DNA of 64,000 nt, taken from NCBI GenBank assembly GCA_947177035.1, contig CAMWSS010000006.1:1-64000 (forward strand). Reading direction: 5' to 3'. The notes under the pieces are model-generated. The model was given only the letters and a program-made list of their open reading frames with translations, was not told where the DNA came from and did no database searches. Made by a program: the position numbers and the translations under genes. Of this stretch, positions 16,085 to 25,183 are shown one piece after another. The number at the start of each line of letters is the position of its first letter. The first letter of the stretch is position 1. The stretch comes from an uncultured Porphyromonadaceae bacterium (GTDB lineage: Bacteria > Bacteroidota > Bacteroidia > Bacteroidales > Muribaculaceae).

Positions 16085-17044
16085 TTATTTCTCAGATTCC
16101 AAGTCATCCGGTTTTAGCGTCACAATATAAACCGATGCTGGCTGTGCCAACGTTCTGTCGACAACAAATGACATGATCCGATCGGCATTTATCGAGTCAA
16201 GTTCCTGTGTGGTAACAGGCTTGGAGTCAACAAAAATAGCCCTGTCTGTTACGGCCAACGGTATGCCGCTGGTGTTTACGACCGACCTATGCCCGGCACT
16301 ATCTGTGGTCAATACCAGATCGGTGCGATAATTTTGGACATATGTTTTAATGTCGACACCATTGTCAACGACATAACTGTCAGCCTGAAATTCGTGCACA
16401 GATGTGAGTTCGCGTCTAAGTATCCACGCCACAGGACAATACCAGCAGATTATCGCTATGATCTGGGCCATGACGCGGTCAGCGGTATGATGATTTTTGA
16501 TATGGCCGAGCTCGTGGTACATGATATTGTCACGACAGGTTTCGAAGTCGTTACGACTCATTACTATACATCGGCCTATGCAGAATGGTGAAAACTGTCG
16601 TTTGTCAGTCAGATAGACTCTATATCCTGCCACCATGACTTTTTCAGACTGAAGGCAGACAATGATTATGTGCAGAAATGACAACAAGGTTAAGATGGCG
16701 GCGAGCGCAAAGCCGGCAACATATATGGCGAGCATAATATCCCAGTGAGTTTCTGCAGCCCGCTCATTAATGTATGGAGTGGCAACCGCAGGAAGCGCCA
16801 CCATATTTATTGATGCCGCATGATCTCCAGCAACCGCTAATGAATATGCCGGATGGGTAGAGAATGATTTAATCCATCTGCCGACCGGCATGGAAAGGAG
16901 CGAGAGCAGGTAGATGCCGAGTATAATGGCGCGATTGATCTGTGGCCGGCCGTCGGATATCGACGTCCGGATCATCCGGTAGGCGAACCACATCAGTGAC
17001 ATAGTGATCGATGTGGCGAGCGAGAGAGAAAACAAAGTGCCCAT
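16085..17044 (-). CDS. M56 family metallopeptidase (BlaR1-like)
   Basis: A 319-aa inner-membrane protease. Transmembrane segments lie near 4-22, 37-55, 103-130 and 192-210. The zinc site is H177-E-L-G-H181, with a likely third ligand in HEFQAD near 217-222. In BlaR1/MecR1 systems such a protease cleaves the BlaI repressor on signal. Here the C-terminus lacks a penicillin-binding sensor; residues about 265-315 (DRAIFVDSKPVTTQELDS and SVYIVTLKP) look like the small TonB-plug-like module found in Bacteroidetes M56 proteins. The BlaI gene lies 10 bp upstream, so the two act together. Confidence 0.9.
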   Translation of the reverse strand: MGTLFSLSLATSITMSLMWFAYRMIRTSISDGRPQINRAIILGIYLLSLLSMPVGRWIKSFSTHPAYSLAVAGDHAASINMVALPAVATPYINERAAETHWDIMLAIYVAGFALAAILTLLSFLHIIIVCLQSEKVMVAGYRVYLTDKRQFSPFCIGRCIVMSRNDFETCRDNIMYHELGHIKNHHTADRVMAQIIAIICWYCPVAWILRRELTSVHEFQADSYVVDNGVDIKTYVQNYRTDLVLTTDSAGHRSVVNTSGIPLAVTDRAIFVDSKPVTTQELDSINADRIMSFVVDRTLAQPASVYIVTLKPDDLESEK

Positions 17045-17054
17045 ATCCGGTATA

Positions 17055-17432
17055 TCAATCTTTTCCGGACTTGCCGTTATTTTCTACTATTGCCAGAAGT
17101 TCTCTAAGCTCATCTGCCGAAAGCTGTTCGTCCGCCACAAGTTGTGACACCATGGAAAAATTGCTGCCGAAAAAATTTTTCACTAACCGGCCCATGGCAT
17201 TGTCGCGATAGTTGGCCTTTGGCACTGTGGCAAAATAAATGTAGCCGCGCCCCTGCGGTTTATGGTCAACCATACCTTTTTGTTCAAGAATGCGGACAAA
17301 TGTTGAAACGGTATTTAGATGCGGTTTATTTCCATCGTCAGGCATATGGTCGAGCAGGGTCTTGACAGTGCAGGGACCATACTCCCAAAGCAAGAGCATT
17401 ATTTCTTCTTCTTTTTCAGTGAGTCTGTTCAT
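17055..17432 (-). CDS. BlaI/MecI/CopY-family repressor
   Basis: A 125-aa winged-helix regulator. The DNA-binding half shows LTEKEEEIMLLLWEYGPCTV and HLNTVSTFVRILEQKGMVDH, the BlaI recognition helix; GRGYIYFATVPKANYRDN is the wing. The C-terminal 50 residues dimerise. It probably represses its own promoter until cut by the M56 protease encoded 10 bp downstream. No beta-lactamase is in sight, so the regulated trait is unknown. Confidence 0.94.
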   Translation of the reverse strand: MNRLTEKEEEIMLLLWEYGPCTVKTLLDHMPDDGNKPHLNTVSTFVRILEQKGMVDHKPQGRGYIYFATVPKANYRDNAMGRLVKNFFGSNFSMVSQLVADEQLSADELRELLAIVENNGKSGKD

Positions 17433-17459
17433 TTTGCGATAGTTGATTTATTCACACCG

Positions 17460-17491
17460 CAAAATTAAACTAAACTTCTCGTTGAAACAAA
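17460..17491 (-). promoter_or_regulatory. Promoter of the BlaI-M56 operon
   Basis: Minus strand: TTTG (17488-17491), 20 bp, TAATTTTG (17460-17467), a full consensus, 28 bp before the BlaI start codon. A near-palindrome GTTAATAATTGTTAAC lies 8 bp further upstream (17500-17515) and might be an operator, though BlaI sites normally overlap the promoter. Confidence 0.75.
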
Positions 17492-17533
17492 GAACGCGGG
17501 TTAATAATTGTTAACTTAGTTGAATCTATGGAA

Positions 17534-18634
17534 TCAGTCTTCAGTCGGATCGGGGAGGGGGCGGGTTGTTTTCGCACCCATGCGGCGGAGATTGTCGGCA
17601 CGACGCAGAAGATTACCCTTGCCGGTGCTCAGCTTGGTAAACGCGTCTGACACTGTTTTCGATGCCTGATTGAGTTGCTGGTCTATCCGCTGGAGATCGG
17701 ACACGAAGCCGGCAAACTTGTCGTACATCTTTCCGGCCTCTTCAGCAATTGCCACAGCATTGCGCTCGCGGGCATCGTGGCGCCACATCTGCTGCACAAG
17801 CTTGAGCACGGAAAGCAGATGAGTCGGTGAAATTATAAGCACGCGCTTGTCAAACGCTTCCTGCCACAGCCCCGGCTCAATCTGCATGGCCGCCAGATAT
17901 GCAGCCTCGTTTGGGATGAACATCATCGCGAAATCAAGACGGTTAGTGCCGACAAAATCCTGGTAATTCTTGCGGGCCAGCTCCTGGATATGCGAACGCA
18001 CCGATGCCACATGGGCGCGTCCGGCCATGTCGCGGTCATGTCGCGAATCGGCATTTGCCCAGTTGACATAGGCTGTGAGCGACACTTTGCTGTCAATCAC
18101 CACGCATGATTCTCCGGGAAAGCGGACCACCACGTCCGGGCGAAGGCCATCTGTGGTCTGCTGCACGCTGAACTCGCGTCCCTCCACAAACCCGGCTTTC
18201 TCAAGTAACGATTGCAGGATAGTCTCACCCCACTCACCCTGAACACGATTGTTGCCCCGTAGGGCTGTAGCGAGTTCGCGCGCATCCTGCCCGATAATAT
18301 CATTCAGCCGGCGCAGTTCATCAATTTTTGACGCAAGGGCATATCGTTCACTTGCTTCCCGCGAATACTTTTCGTCGATTGTGCGGTTAAAACTGTCAAT
18401 ATTGGCTCTGAGCGGCATGAGGATCTCCTCGAGCATCCGTCCGGACTCATTTCTGAGCTGCTGACGCGAATCGGTCAGTATTTCGTTAGCAAGATTACGA
18501 AAGCGGTCGTCGTCATTTCGCGCGCCGAGCGCCGCGTTTTCCATTTTTGCGGCCATCAGTGCTGAATTGGCTTTCAGCAACAGGCCCAACAGAATCACGA
18601 TTATGACCGACAGGCTTATAATGGCGATTGTCAT
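17534..18634 (-). CDS. rmuC: RmuC-family protein
   Basis: A 366-aa protein with an N-terminal TM helix (4-22), a coiled coil (about 28-120) and the RmuC nuclease-like domain (NRVQGEWGETILQSLLEKAGF, LRPDVVVRFPGESCVVIDSKVSLTAY, RLDFAMMFIPNEAAYLAAM). In E. coli RmuC limits recombination between inverted repeats. DSK in VVIDSKVS matches the PD-(D/E)xK-like core. It starts 12 bp after the TonB receptor gene on the same strand. Confidence 0.95.
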   Translation of the reverse strand: MTIAIISLSVIIVILLGLLLKANSALMAAKMENAALGARNDDDRFRNLANEILTDSRQQLRNESGRMLEEILMPLRANIDSFNRTIDEKYSREASERYALASKIDELRRLNDIIGQDARELATALRGNNRVQGEWGETILQSLLEKAGFVEGREFSVQQTTDGLRPDVVVRFPGESCVVIDSKVSLTAYVNWANADSRHDRDMAGRAHVASVRSHIQELARKNYQDFVGTNRLDFAMMFIPNEAAYLAAMQIEPGLWQEAFDKRVLIISPTHLLSVLKLVQQMWRHDARERNAVAIAEEAGKMYDKFAGFVSDLQRIDQQLNQASKTVSDAFTKLSTGKGNLLRRADNLRRMGAKTTRPLPDPTED

Positions 18635-18646
18635 TCCGGGAGTGTT

Positions 18647-21076
18647 TTAAAAATCAATAGAAAGGCGGATGTTGAATTGACGGCGCGTCAGATAATTCGG
18701 CACGGCATACTGGATCGAGTTTACGTCAGTGACCCAATAGTAACTGCTCACATTGGATATGTCGAGCAGATTGAACACGTCTGCGCCAAGCCAGATGCTC
18801 TTTATGAAGCGCCCGATGCCGGAGCGCGCCGGAGAATGATCAGACCTGGGTGATAGCAACGCATAACTCAGGCCGATGTCCACTCGTTTATATGCAGGAG
18901 TGCGGAAATAGCCTTTGTCACGTGTGGAGCGGGGTGGAGTCACCGGCAGGCCATCGGAAAATATCCCACGCAGGGAGAATTTCAATTTCGGAAACTTAGG
19001 AAAGTAATCCGTGAAATAAAGGCCGACGGAATATCGCTGGTCAGTCGGTCGTGGCACCCTGGTTCCATTGAGATTTTCGGCTGTATTCATGAGCGAGAAG
19101 CTTATCCAGGAGTCAGATCCGGGAACAAACTGCCCGAACAGTTTTAAGTCAATACCGGCGATATGGCCCGAACCGCCGTTAACGCCCGAATAATTCAGCT
19201 TAAGGTTGTCGATTTCATATGGAATAATATTACCGAGCGCTTTGTAATATGCTTCTGCCGAAATTTTAAACGGACGATTCAGCGACCGGAATGTAAAGTC
19301 AGCGCCTGCTATCAGATGGAAACTGCGCTGCGACTTTATCTCCCTGTTGAGGCATATGATGGTGTTGGCGTCGGAATCACTGACCGGCTGCCGATATTCT
19401 TTATAGAAAGGCGCCTGATAATACAGTCCGGTGGCGAAACGAAACGCCCAATTGGAGTTCGCCTCCGGAACAAAGCCGACGCTTGCGCGCGGGCTCACCA
19501 GAGTTTCCCTGTTGAAGTCCCAATAACTTAAGCGGACTCCGGCATTGACAGTCCAGTATCCTGACGAAGCGTTGATGCGCCAGGAATCCTGGGCAAATAC
19601 CGACAGTCTTGTCGACGCCACATCGTGATGCGACGACAGGTTATAGATCACTTTCACCGCATCGGGCACCGCCGGCAAAGAATATCCGGCCGAATCCCGC
19701 ATTTCCCATTCTCTGGCTCTATCCATAATCTGCTCGCGGTTCAGAGTGACTCCGTAACTGAGATTATGGTTCGAGATTCCGGTGTTGCCACGCAGCGAGA
19801 TTGAAAAAACAGACGCTTTGAGCCTGTTGCGGGCATGTTCCTTGTATTTGCCGACACCAAGCTCGCCGCCGATGGTTCCGGAACCTGATCCGGCCTGATC
19901 GAGCCAATACTCTCCGGAGATGTCATACGTGACAAGTTCATTTGTGAGATACCCGGATGCAAGCAAAGTGAAGTCCATGGCGCGCGAAGGCCGAAAATTG
20001 AGCATCACTGCACCAAAGTATGTGTCAAACCGGTCTTCTTCCTGTCCGTCAAAATACACTTTAAACTGTTTGGCATCGTTCATAGTGCCGAAACTCGTCT
20101 CTCTGGTGGCCGGTGTAAACGAATATTTATTGATAGAAATATTGCCGAGAAACGACGCTTTCCATTTTTGACTGAAGCGCACATTGATGTTGGTCTGGTA
20201 GTCGAAGAAAATCGGGTTGTATTCACCCCGGGTTTCAAGTGACGACAACAGAGAGTTGTTGCGTTTGAAGCGCACCCCATGAAGCTGACTGAAACTCTTC
20301 GAGCCTGAGCCAAGCGAGAGAGAAGCGCCCATCAGCGAGGCCGACACCGAGCCTTCAAATGACTCGGGCTGACGATATGTTATATCAAGAGCCGACGACA
20401 TCTTGTCGCCGTATTCAGCAGAAAATCCACCGGTCGAAAAGTTGACCGATTTAACCATATCGGGGTTGATGATGCTGAGCCCTTCTTGTTGCCCGGAACT
20501 GATGAGTTGCGGACGATAGACTTCAACTCCATTTATATAAACGGAATTTTCATCATACGAGCCGCCGCGAACGGAATACTGACTCGACATTTCGTTCGAA
20601 GAATTTACTCCGGCCATGGTTGTCAGAAGAGATTCGATACTGCCTCCGCTGACGTCGGGAGAAAGCTTATAAGCCTCGGCATCGACCCGCTGCATATTCG
20701 ATAGCTGCTTCCGATAGTCGGTCACGACAACTTCCTTAAGTTCTGCTGAAGAGGGCAGCATTTTCACGTTGATCGTAACGTCTCCTTCCGGATTTATCAG
20801 CTCACGTTTCGAATCATGATAGCCCAGACAGCGAAACACGACGCGTATAGTGTCTGCTTTTGGAGCCGAAAGGGAATAAGTACCATCCAGCTGTGTAAGT
20901 CCTCCTATAGAAGTGCCGGCAATCTGCACCGTAACAAACTCAAGCGGTTCATTCGCCTCGCCATCGCCGTGAGTAACCTTTCCGTGAATCCTCACTTGTG
21001 CAATAACAGCTGTAGGCAAGAAGAACGCAGCAGATGTCGTGATTATGATGTTTATTAATTGATGTTTGAACTTCAT
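18647..21076 (-). CDS. TonB-dependent receptor with carboxypeptidase-regulatory-like domain
   Basis: An 809-aa outer-membrane receptor. Signal peptide 1-27 (MKFKHQLIN..AVIAQ), a beta-sandwich domain (about 29-115: VRIHGKVTHG..SIGGLTQLDGTYSL), a plug (LKEVVVTDYRKQLSNMQRVD, SVRGGSYDENSVYINGVEVY, STGGFSAEYGDKMSS) and a barrel to the last phenylalanine (RRQFNIRLSIDF). It moves a substrate using TonB energy; no SusD or siderophore gene nearby reveals which. The ATG at 21074-21076 is chosen because it starts a good signal peptide. -7 box TACTTTTG at 21147-21154 upstream. Confidence 0.95.
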   Translation of the reverse strand: MKFKHQLINIIITTSAAFFLPTAVIAQVRIHGKVTHGDGEANEPLEFVTVQIAGTSIGGLTQLDGTYSLSAPKADTIRVVFRCLGYHDSKRELINPEGDVTINVKMLPSSAELKEVVVTDYRKQLSNMQRVDAEAYKLSPDVSGGSIESLLTTMAGVNSSNEMSSQYSVRGGSYDENSVYINGVEVYRPQLISSGQQEGLSIINPDMVKSVNFSTGGFSAEYGDKMSSALDITYRQPESFEGSVSASLMGASLSLGSGSKSFSQLHGVRFKRNNSLLSSLETRGEYNPIFFDYQTNINVRFSQKWKASFLGNISINKYSFTPATRETSFGTMNDAKQFKVYFDGQEEDRFDTYFGAVMLNFRPSRAMDFTLLASGYLTNELVTYDISGEYWLDQAGSGSGTIGGELGVGKYKEHARNRLKASVFSISLRGNTGISNHNLSYGVTLNREQIMDRAREWEMRDSAGYSLPAVPDAVKVIYNLSSHHDVASTRLSVFAQDSWRINASSGYWTVNAGVRLSYWDFNRETLVSPRASVGFVPEANSNWAFRFATGLYYQAPFYKEYRQPVSDSDANTIICLNREIKSQRSFHLIAGADFTFRSLNRPFKISAEAYYKALGNIIPYEIDNLKLNYSGVNGGSGHIAGIDLKLFGQFVPGSDSWISFSLMNTAENLNGTRVPRPTDQRYSVGLYFTDYFPKFPKLKFSLRGIFSDGLPVTPPRSTRDKGYFRTPAYKRVDIGLSYALLSPRSDHSPARSGIGRFIKSIWLGADVFNLLDISNVSSYYWVTDVNSIQYAVPNYLTRRQFNIRLSIDF

Positions 21077-21699
21077 CGCATAAAAATAACGCCGTTTTTT
21101 CCGAATAATTATAAGAGTAAGCAAAAATATTTAATTCTAAAGCCCTCAAAAGTAAACTTTTTTCGAGTATATAGGGTCTCTATTAATGAGTTAGGTCGTT
21201 TTGCTGTCTTCAAAATATTTATTGCAACCAGATAAATAAGCAGAATTTGCAAATGAATTTTGCAAATGCAACCACGGCTCCACCGCTGCATTCTCAAATG
21301 GAAACATGCTTCACAAACGCAAACCACATCAACTGATACAACTTCAATTGCATCCGTAAATTGTATTATGCAACTGTAAATACATGATTTCTACTGCTGC
21401 ATTTACACATGTGCAGAGTTGTGACGTTGTATTTGAAAACACGTTCTCATTCGCAACAAACATTCAATTAACATCAAACAACATTAGCGCTAATCAGCTA
21501 AAACCCATATTGTTATATTAATTATTAAAAGCAATTCTTTATATTTCGCGTTTAAACCCCGCTGAGCTCTAATAAGATCACTGTAGCGCATCGTATATTC
21601 CTGAGATTATAGATAATAATGAGCATTTATTTAAGTAATACATTAAATAAACATCTTATTTCACATGATCAATACTGCCTCTAGATGTATCATCGTGTG
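21077..21699. other. Long AT-rich regulatory region
   Basis: About 620 bp without a gene, more AT-rich than its surroundings. It holds the TonB-receptor -7 box TACTTTTG (21147-21154, minus strand), two TTTGCAAA palindromes (21246-21253 and 21259-21266), CAAACGCAAA (21314-21323), and many looser GCAAA/TGCAA words down to about 21460. From 21480 to 21690 I see no structure apart from AT-rich tracts. No tRNA or small gene was found. Confidence 0.6.
21246..21323. promoter_or_regulatory. Distal cluster of TTTGCAAA-type operator sites
   Basis: Two exact TTTGCAAA palindromes 13 bp apart (21246-21253, 21259-21266) and a 10-bp match to the inner part of the promoter repeats, CAAACGCAAA (21314-21323). 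They lie about 95-170 bp upstream of the TonB-receptor -7 box. Same words as in the inverted repeat at the HTH gene, so probably bound by the same protein. Confidence 0.45.
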
Positions 21700-21772
21700 T
21701 TGCGTTTGCAAATATAGATTACAAAAATAAATTTTGTGTTTTCAAAATAATTGATTACATTTGCAAACGCAA
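21700..21772 (+). promoter_or_regulatory. Inverted-repeat operator over the HTH gene promoter
   Basis: Two perfect 14-bp arms, TTGCGTTTGCAAAT (21700-21713) and ATTTGCAAACGCAA (21759-21772), each with an internal TTTGCAAA palindrome. Between and over them lies a consensus promoter: TTTG (21733-21736), 19 bp, TACATTTG (21756-21763). The downstream arm overlaps the -7 box, the upstream arm ends 19 bp before the -33 box; binding to both would block or loop the promoter. The ATG follows at 21793. Confidence 0.7.
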
Positions 21773-21792
21773 AACAATCAATTTTAAACACG

Positions 21793-22356
21793 ATGGACTT
21801 TGTAAACCGCTTAAAAACATTCATGAACGCAGAATCGATCAGCAGCACTCAGTTTGCAGATGCCTGCAGGATTCCGCGGCCGACCCTGTCGCAGATATTG
21901 AGTGGACGCAACAAAAAAATCAGCGACGAAGTTATTGGTAAAATCCACGAAGCATATCCTTCATTAAGCGTCATGTGGCTGCTGTTTGGCGAGGGAGATA
22001 TGCGAGTCGGTTCAAATATGCAAACGTCAGACGCTCAAAATGGCGGTTTTATCGATATTTATACAGCAGAACAGTCTGACGCAGACCCTAATAGGCTTTT
22101 ATCGGCCGACGTTAGCGACGATGACGTTTTTAACTCAAAAAAAGTCGAACAGAGCATTCCGTTCGACTTAGACGATAAAAATGAGCCTAAACAACCGGCT
22201 CAAAGTATTTCAATTGCTGACGACGACGAATCCGCCGCCCCTGTCCAGCCTTCGTCTCCCCGCAAGGTGAGCATTGCCGCCGATGGGGCCAAATCCATCA
22301 TAAATATAACGGTATTCTACAGCGATAACAGCTTTCAGGTGTTCAGGCCTGCCTGA
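21793..22356 (+). CDS. Small XRE-like HTH regulator with acidic linker
   Basis: A 187-aa DNA-binding protein. Residues 1-70 form a helix-turn-helix domain (STQFADACRIPRPTLSQILS is the HTH; LSVMWLLFGEGDM closes it). Residues 75-155 are acidic and low complexity, probably disordered. The end, ADGAKSIINITVFYSDNSFQVF, is a short conserved beta motif seen in Bacteroidetes relatives. An in-frame TTG at 21751 is rejected as start because it sits in the promoter. The operator over its promoter suggests autoregulation. Targets may include the divergent TonB-receptor gene. Confidence 0.85.
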   Translation: MDFVNRLKTFMNAESISSTQFADACRIPRPTLSQILSGRNKKISDEVIGKIHEAYPSLSVMWLLFGEGDMRVGSNMQTSDAQNGGFIDIYTAEQSDADPNRLLSADVSDDDVFNSKKVEQSIPFDLDDKNEPKQPAQSISIADDDESAAPVQPSSPRKVSIAADGAKSIINITVFYSDNSFQVFRPA

Positions 22357-22382
22357 CGTGATTTCAGACCGAGCGGCAGCCC

Positions 22383-23546
22383 CTATTCATCCCAGATAAA
22401 TGTTGTGAGCAGCGGATAGTGATCCGACGATCTGATGTCGCCTCGCTCGACGCTGACGGGTCTGAAAGCGCCAGAATAAAGCACGTGGTCAATCCGGAAA
22501 AACAGACGGGAATCATTAAACGTGATCATCGGACCGCAACCTACTTCCGAGTAAGCGTCTTTAAGTCCGGCTTCTTCAAGCACCTTTATAGCCCGGCAAC
22601 CGGGCACATCATTAAAGTCTCCGCAAACGATCACATTCTCACCAGGCATCTGCTCGACATATTCCCGGATATATTGAGCCTGCACATTGCGCTGCTTGAA
22701 CGCGCCATAAAGTTTTTCGATAAGCCTCGATCTCACGTCTGACACATGCACGGATTTTGTCTCCATTTCCGTTATGTCGTGATACAGACTCTTGTCATCG
22801 GCATCCAGCCCGAATGACACCAGATGGACACCGAAAATCATAACACCTCTGCCGTTGATTATTGTGCGATACACCTCATGAGAGCCGCTGGCATATTGCT
22901 GAGACGGCAACACCGCATATAATATAGGCGTCTTGGAATAACAGGCGTTTCCATGTTTACCCAACACGAAATAAGGATACACGGCATTCAGCGAGTCGAT
23001 CTGAGATTGCGGCACAAACGTGTTCAATGCACCCTGATTGTCAAACTCTGCCATGATGACCACGTCCGCACCCGAGTGCAAAATGATATGAGCGGTTCTG
23101 TTAAACCCTTCTATGGTTTTGTCCGGTTCATTATCATGAAAACTGAGCACGTTGTATGACATCACCTTAAACATTCTGGCCGAATCCTGTGGCGCCACCT
23201 CGTGCTGACCGATATTCAGCGGACAGAACGTCCACATCGGACCGGCACAGCTGATCAGTGATCCGAGTGGGAATAAAGCCAAGATTCTGGTGCGTCGCGA
23301 ACATATCAGATCAACGGCCAACATCACAACGTTGACCACGCACCAGCCGGCAAAAGTCATTCCGGCCAGACCGGCAAACGGCATTTCATCGGGATTTATA
23401 TGTCCGGCATAAGCCGTAAATATCAGTATGGCGGCAAACATTATGTTCAGAGCCACCAGAATCGGAAGCAAAATCCCCGCAGACCTTTTCTTTTCAGAAA
23501 CATGATCCGCCCTTCCGCAATTCATTGTGTTCTTATCTTCTGTCAT
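22383..23546 (-). CDS. Membrane-anchored endonuclease/exonuclease/phosphatase-family protein
   Basis: A 387-aa protein. Three hydrophobic segments (about 24-48, 56-79, 87-108) precede an EEP domain from about 128: MSYNVLSFHDNEPD, DVVIMAEFDNQ, FGVHLVSFG, VIVCGDFNDVPGC, and SDHYPLL at the C-terminus, the full set of metal and phosphate ligands. Related enzymes hydrolyse phosphodiesters of lipids, sugars or nucleic acids; the substrate is open. It overlaps the upstream rhomboid gene by four bases. Confidence 0.92.
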   Translation of the reverse strand: MTEDKNTMNCGRADHVSEKKRSAGILLPILVALNIMFAAILIFTAYAGHINPDEMPFAGLAGMTFAGWCVVNVVMLAVDLICSRRTRILALFPLGSLISCAGPMWTFCPLNIGQHEVAPQDSARMFKVMSYNVLSFHDNEPDKTIEGFNRTAHIILHSGADVVIMAEFDNQGALNTFVPQSQIDSLNAVYPYFVLGKHGNACYSKTPILYAVLPSQQYASGSHEVYRTIINGRGVMIFGVHLVSFGLDADDKSLYHDITEMETKSVHVSDVRSRLIEKLYGAFKQRNVQAQYIREYVEQMPGENVIVCGDFNDVPGCRAIKVLEEAGLKDAYSEVGCGPMITFNDSRLFFRIDHVLYSGAFRPVSVERGDIRSSDHYPLLTTFIWDE

Positions 23547-24328
23547 AGTCTATTGCTCAATTCCAATAATTTCTTTCGCTCCAGCGAGGTTAAGGAAGTA
23601 TAGCCCGAACGACGCACCTTGTCCAGAAGGGCATCAAGCACAACCCGGTCATCGGCCACCTCACATCTGTCAATCAACACAGATTCGCGTCGTTTGGCCA
23701 CTGGCTTCACTCTCACCGAAGGTCTCATCTTAGCGCTTCCCCACATCAGGGCAAACGCCACTCCGGCCACAGCCCCACCAAGATGAGCTATGCCGCCTCC
23801 GACATTTGGCCCGGAAAGAGTGGTCAGCAGGCTCAGCCCGACAGCCGCCACGGCAAGCCATCGCAACTGCACTCCGCCAAGCAGAAGCAATTGCATTTCA
23901 AAACGGGGCATACGCCACGCGGTTGCCACCACAACTGCCAGCACCGACGCCGACGCGCCACACAGATCGCCATTAATCCAGCCCAGTCCCCCGGCCGCCA
24001 GATAGAATGCACCGCCAAGCACTCCTCCCGATATATATAAGGAGATCAGCTGCCGGTTGCTGCCGAGTGTGAGAAAATACTCGCTGAACCAATACAGCCA
24101 GAGCATATTAAACACAAGGTGGAAAAATTTTATGTGCACAACCATATACGTTGCCAGCGTCCATGGCCGGAAAATGAATTGCGACGGCAGTGACGGCAGG
24201 GCAATCCATGAATCTATGCCCCAGCCGGCCAATGCCGCCACTCTGACAATTATAAAAACTATGGCATTAAGCGCCACAAGCTGAGCCGGCACGCCATTGC
24301 GGCGAATCCTGTCAGTATAACGGTTCAC
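23543..24328 (-). CDS. Rhomboid intramembrane serine protease (second of a pair)
   Basis: An about 261-aa membrane protease with six hydrophobic segments. Catalytic serine in CGASAS and histidine in GGIAHLGG are both present. The chosen start is GTG at 24328, 9 nt after an AAGGAG; an ATG at 24361 is possible and would overlap the upstream gene by 50 bp (17 bp with GTG). The soluble C-terminal tail (about 205-261) is basic. It is co-transcribed with another rhomboid and an EEP protein. Confidence 0.88.
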   Translation of the reverse strand: MNRYTDRIRRNGVPAQLVALNAIVFIIVRVAALAGWGIDSWIALPSLPSQFIFRPWTLATYMVVHIKFFHLVFNMLWLYWFSEYFLTLGSNRQLISLYISGGVLGGAFYLAAGGLGWINGDLCGASASVLAVVVATAWRMPRFEMQLLLLGGVQLRWLAVAAVGLSLLTTLSGPNVGGGIAHLGGAVAGVAFALMWGSAKMRPSVRVKPVAKRRESVLIDRCEVADDRVVLDALLDKVRRSGYTSLTSLERKKLLELSNRL

Positions 24329-25064
24329 GGTTGATAACTCCTTTTTTTCGCCAGTACACAATCAGCAACAAGGCAACAATCATGCCTCCGAGATGGGCAA
24401 AGTGGGCCACTCCGCTCTGCACTCCTGTGACTCCGAGCGTCAGCTCCAGCACGCCATAGGCGATCACCATCCATTTCGCTTTGATCGGAATCGGTATAAA
24501 GAAGAAATACAGTGGCATATTCGGGAAAATCATACCGAACGCCAGCAGGATTCCATAGATAGCGCCCGAAGCACCGATTGTCGGCGCATTGATCAGAGCA
24601 TAAATTTCAGCTCCGGCCATATACTGTTCGCGTCCGGCTCCGACTGGCACAAGCCCTTTGGCTATGCCGGCGAGAGCCTGCGCATCAAAACCGGCCGACG
24701 ATGCGAGATGCTGAATCCAGATGGCGTAAACCCCTTCCTGCACAAGCGCGGCGCCTATGCCGACCGTGATATAGAAAAACAAAAACCTCTGGCTTCCAAA
24801 GACACGCTCAAGGGTCGAACCGAACATAAACAGGCCGAACATGTTGAAAAACAGATGAGTGAACGATTGGGTATCGTGCATAAACATATAGGTCAACCAC
24901 TGCCATACGCCAAAATCTGGCGATGTGACATAGTGCATCGCACCAATATCCACGATATTCACTCCTAAGCGTGACGGCAATATGACCATGGCCAGCCATA
25001 CGATCACGTTTATTATGATGATATTAAGTGTAACAGGGGGGATTCTGTCTGTTATAGAACTCAT
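24312..25064 (-). CDS. Rhomboid intramembrane serine protease (first of a pair)
   Basis: A 250-aa integral membrane protease with six TM segments. Catalytic dyad S166 (GASGAIYG) and H224 (HFAHLGG); the L1-loop region FTHLFFNMFGLFMFG carries the conserved H and N. Rhomboids cleave single-pass membrane proteins inside the lipid bilayer; bacterial substrates are mostly unknown. The gene leads the rhomboid-rhomboid-EEP operon and has a full promoter 30 bp upstream. Confidence 0.94.
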   Translation of the reverse strand: MSSITDRIPPVTLNIIIINVIVWLAMVILPSRLGVNIVDIGAMHYVTSPDFGVWQWLTYMFMHDTQSFTHLFFNMFGLFMFGSTLERVFGSQRFLFFYITVGIGAALVQEGVYAIWIQHLASSAGFDAQALAGIAKGLVPVGAGREQYMAGAEIYALINAPTIGASGAIYGILLAFGMIFPNMPLYFFFIPIPIKAKWMVIAYGVLELTLGVTGVQSGVAHFAHLGGMIVALLLIVYWRKKGVINREPLY

Positions 25065-25093
25065 ATTATATAATTATCAGTTTAATTGACAGG

Positions 25094-25125
25094 CAAAATT
25101 ACGCAAAAAATCCATATACTCCAAA
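25094..25125 (-). promoter_or_regulatory. Promoter of the rhomboid operon
   Basis: Minus strand: TTTG (25122-25125), 20 bp, TAATTTTG (25094-25101), full consensus; 5' leader about 25 nt. Confidence 0.8.
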
Positions 25126-25183
25126 ATTGCAGACAACAAAGGATAACAAAAGGCAAATAGGCGCATTTTGCCACGAAACATAA

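Noticed and set aside
17500..17515. BlaI operator GTTAATAATTGTTAAC
   Set aside because: It lies upstream of the -33 box and lacks the usual TACA/TGTA BlaI dyad; kept only as a note.
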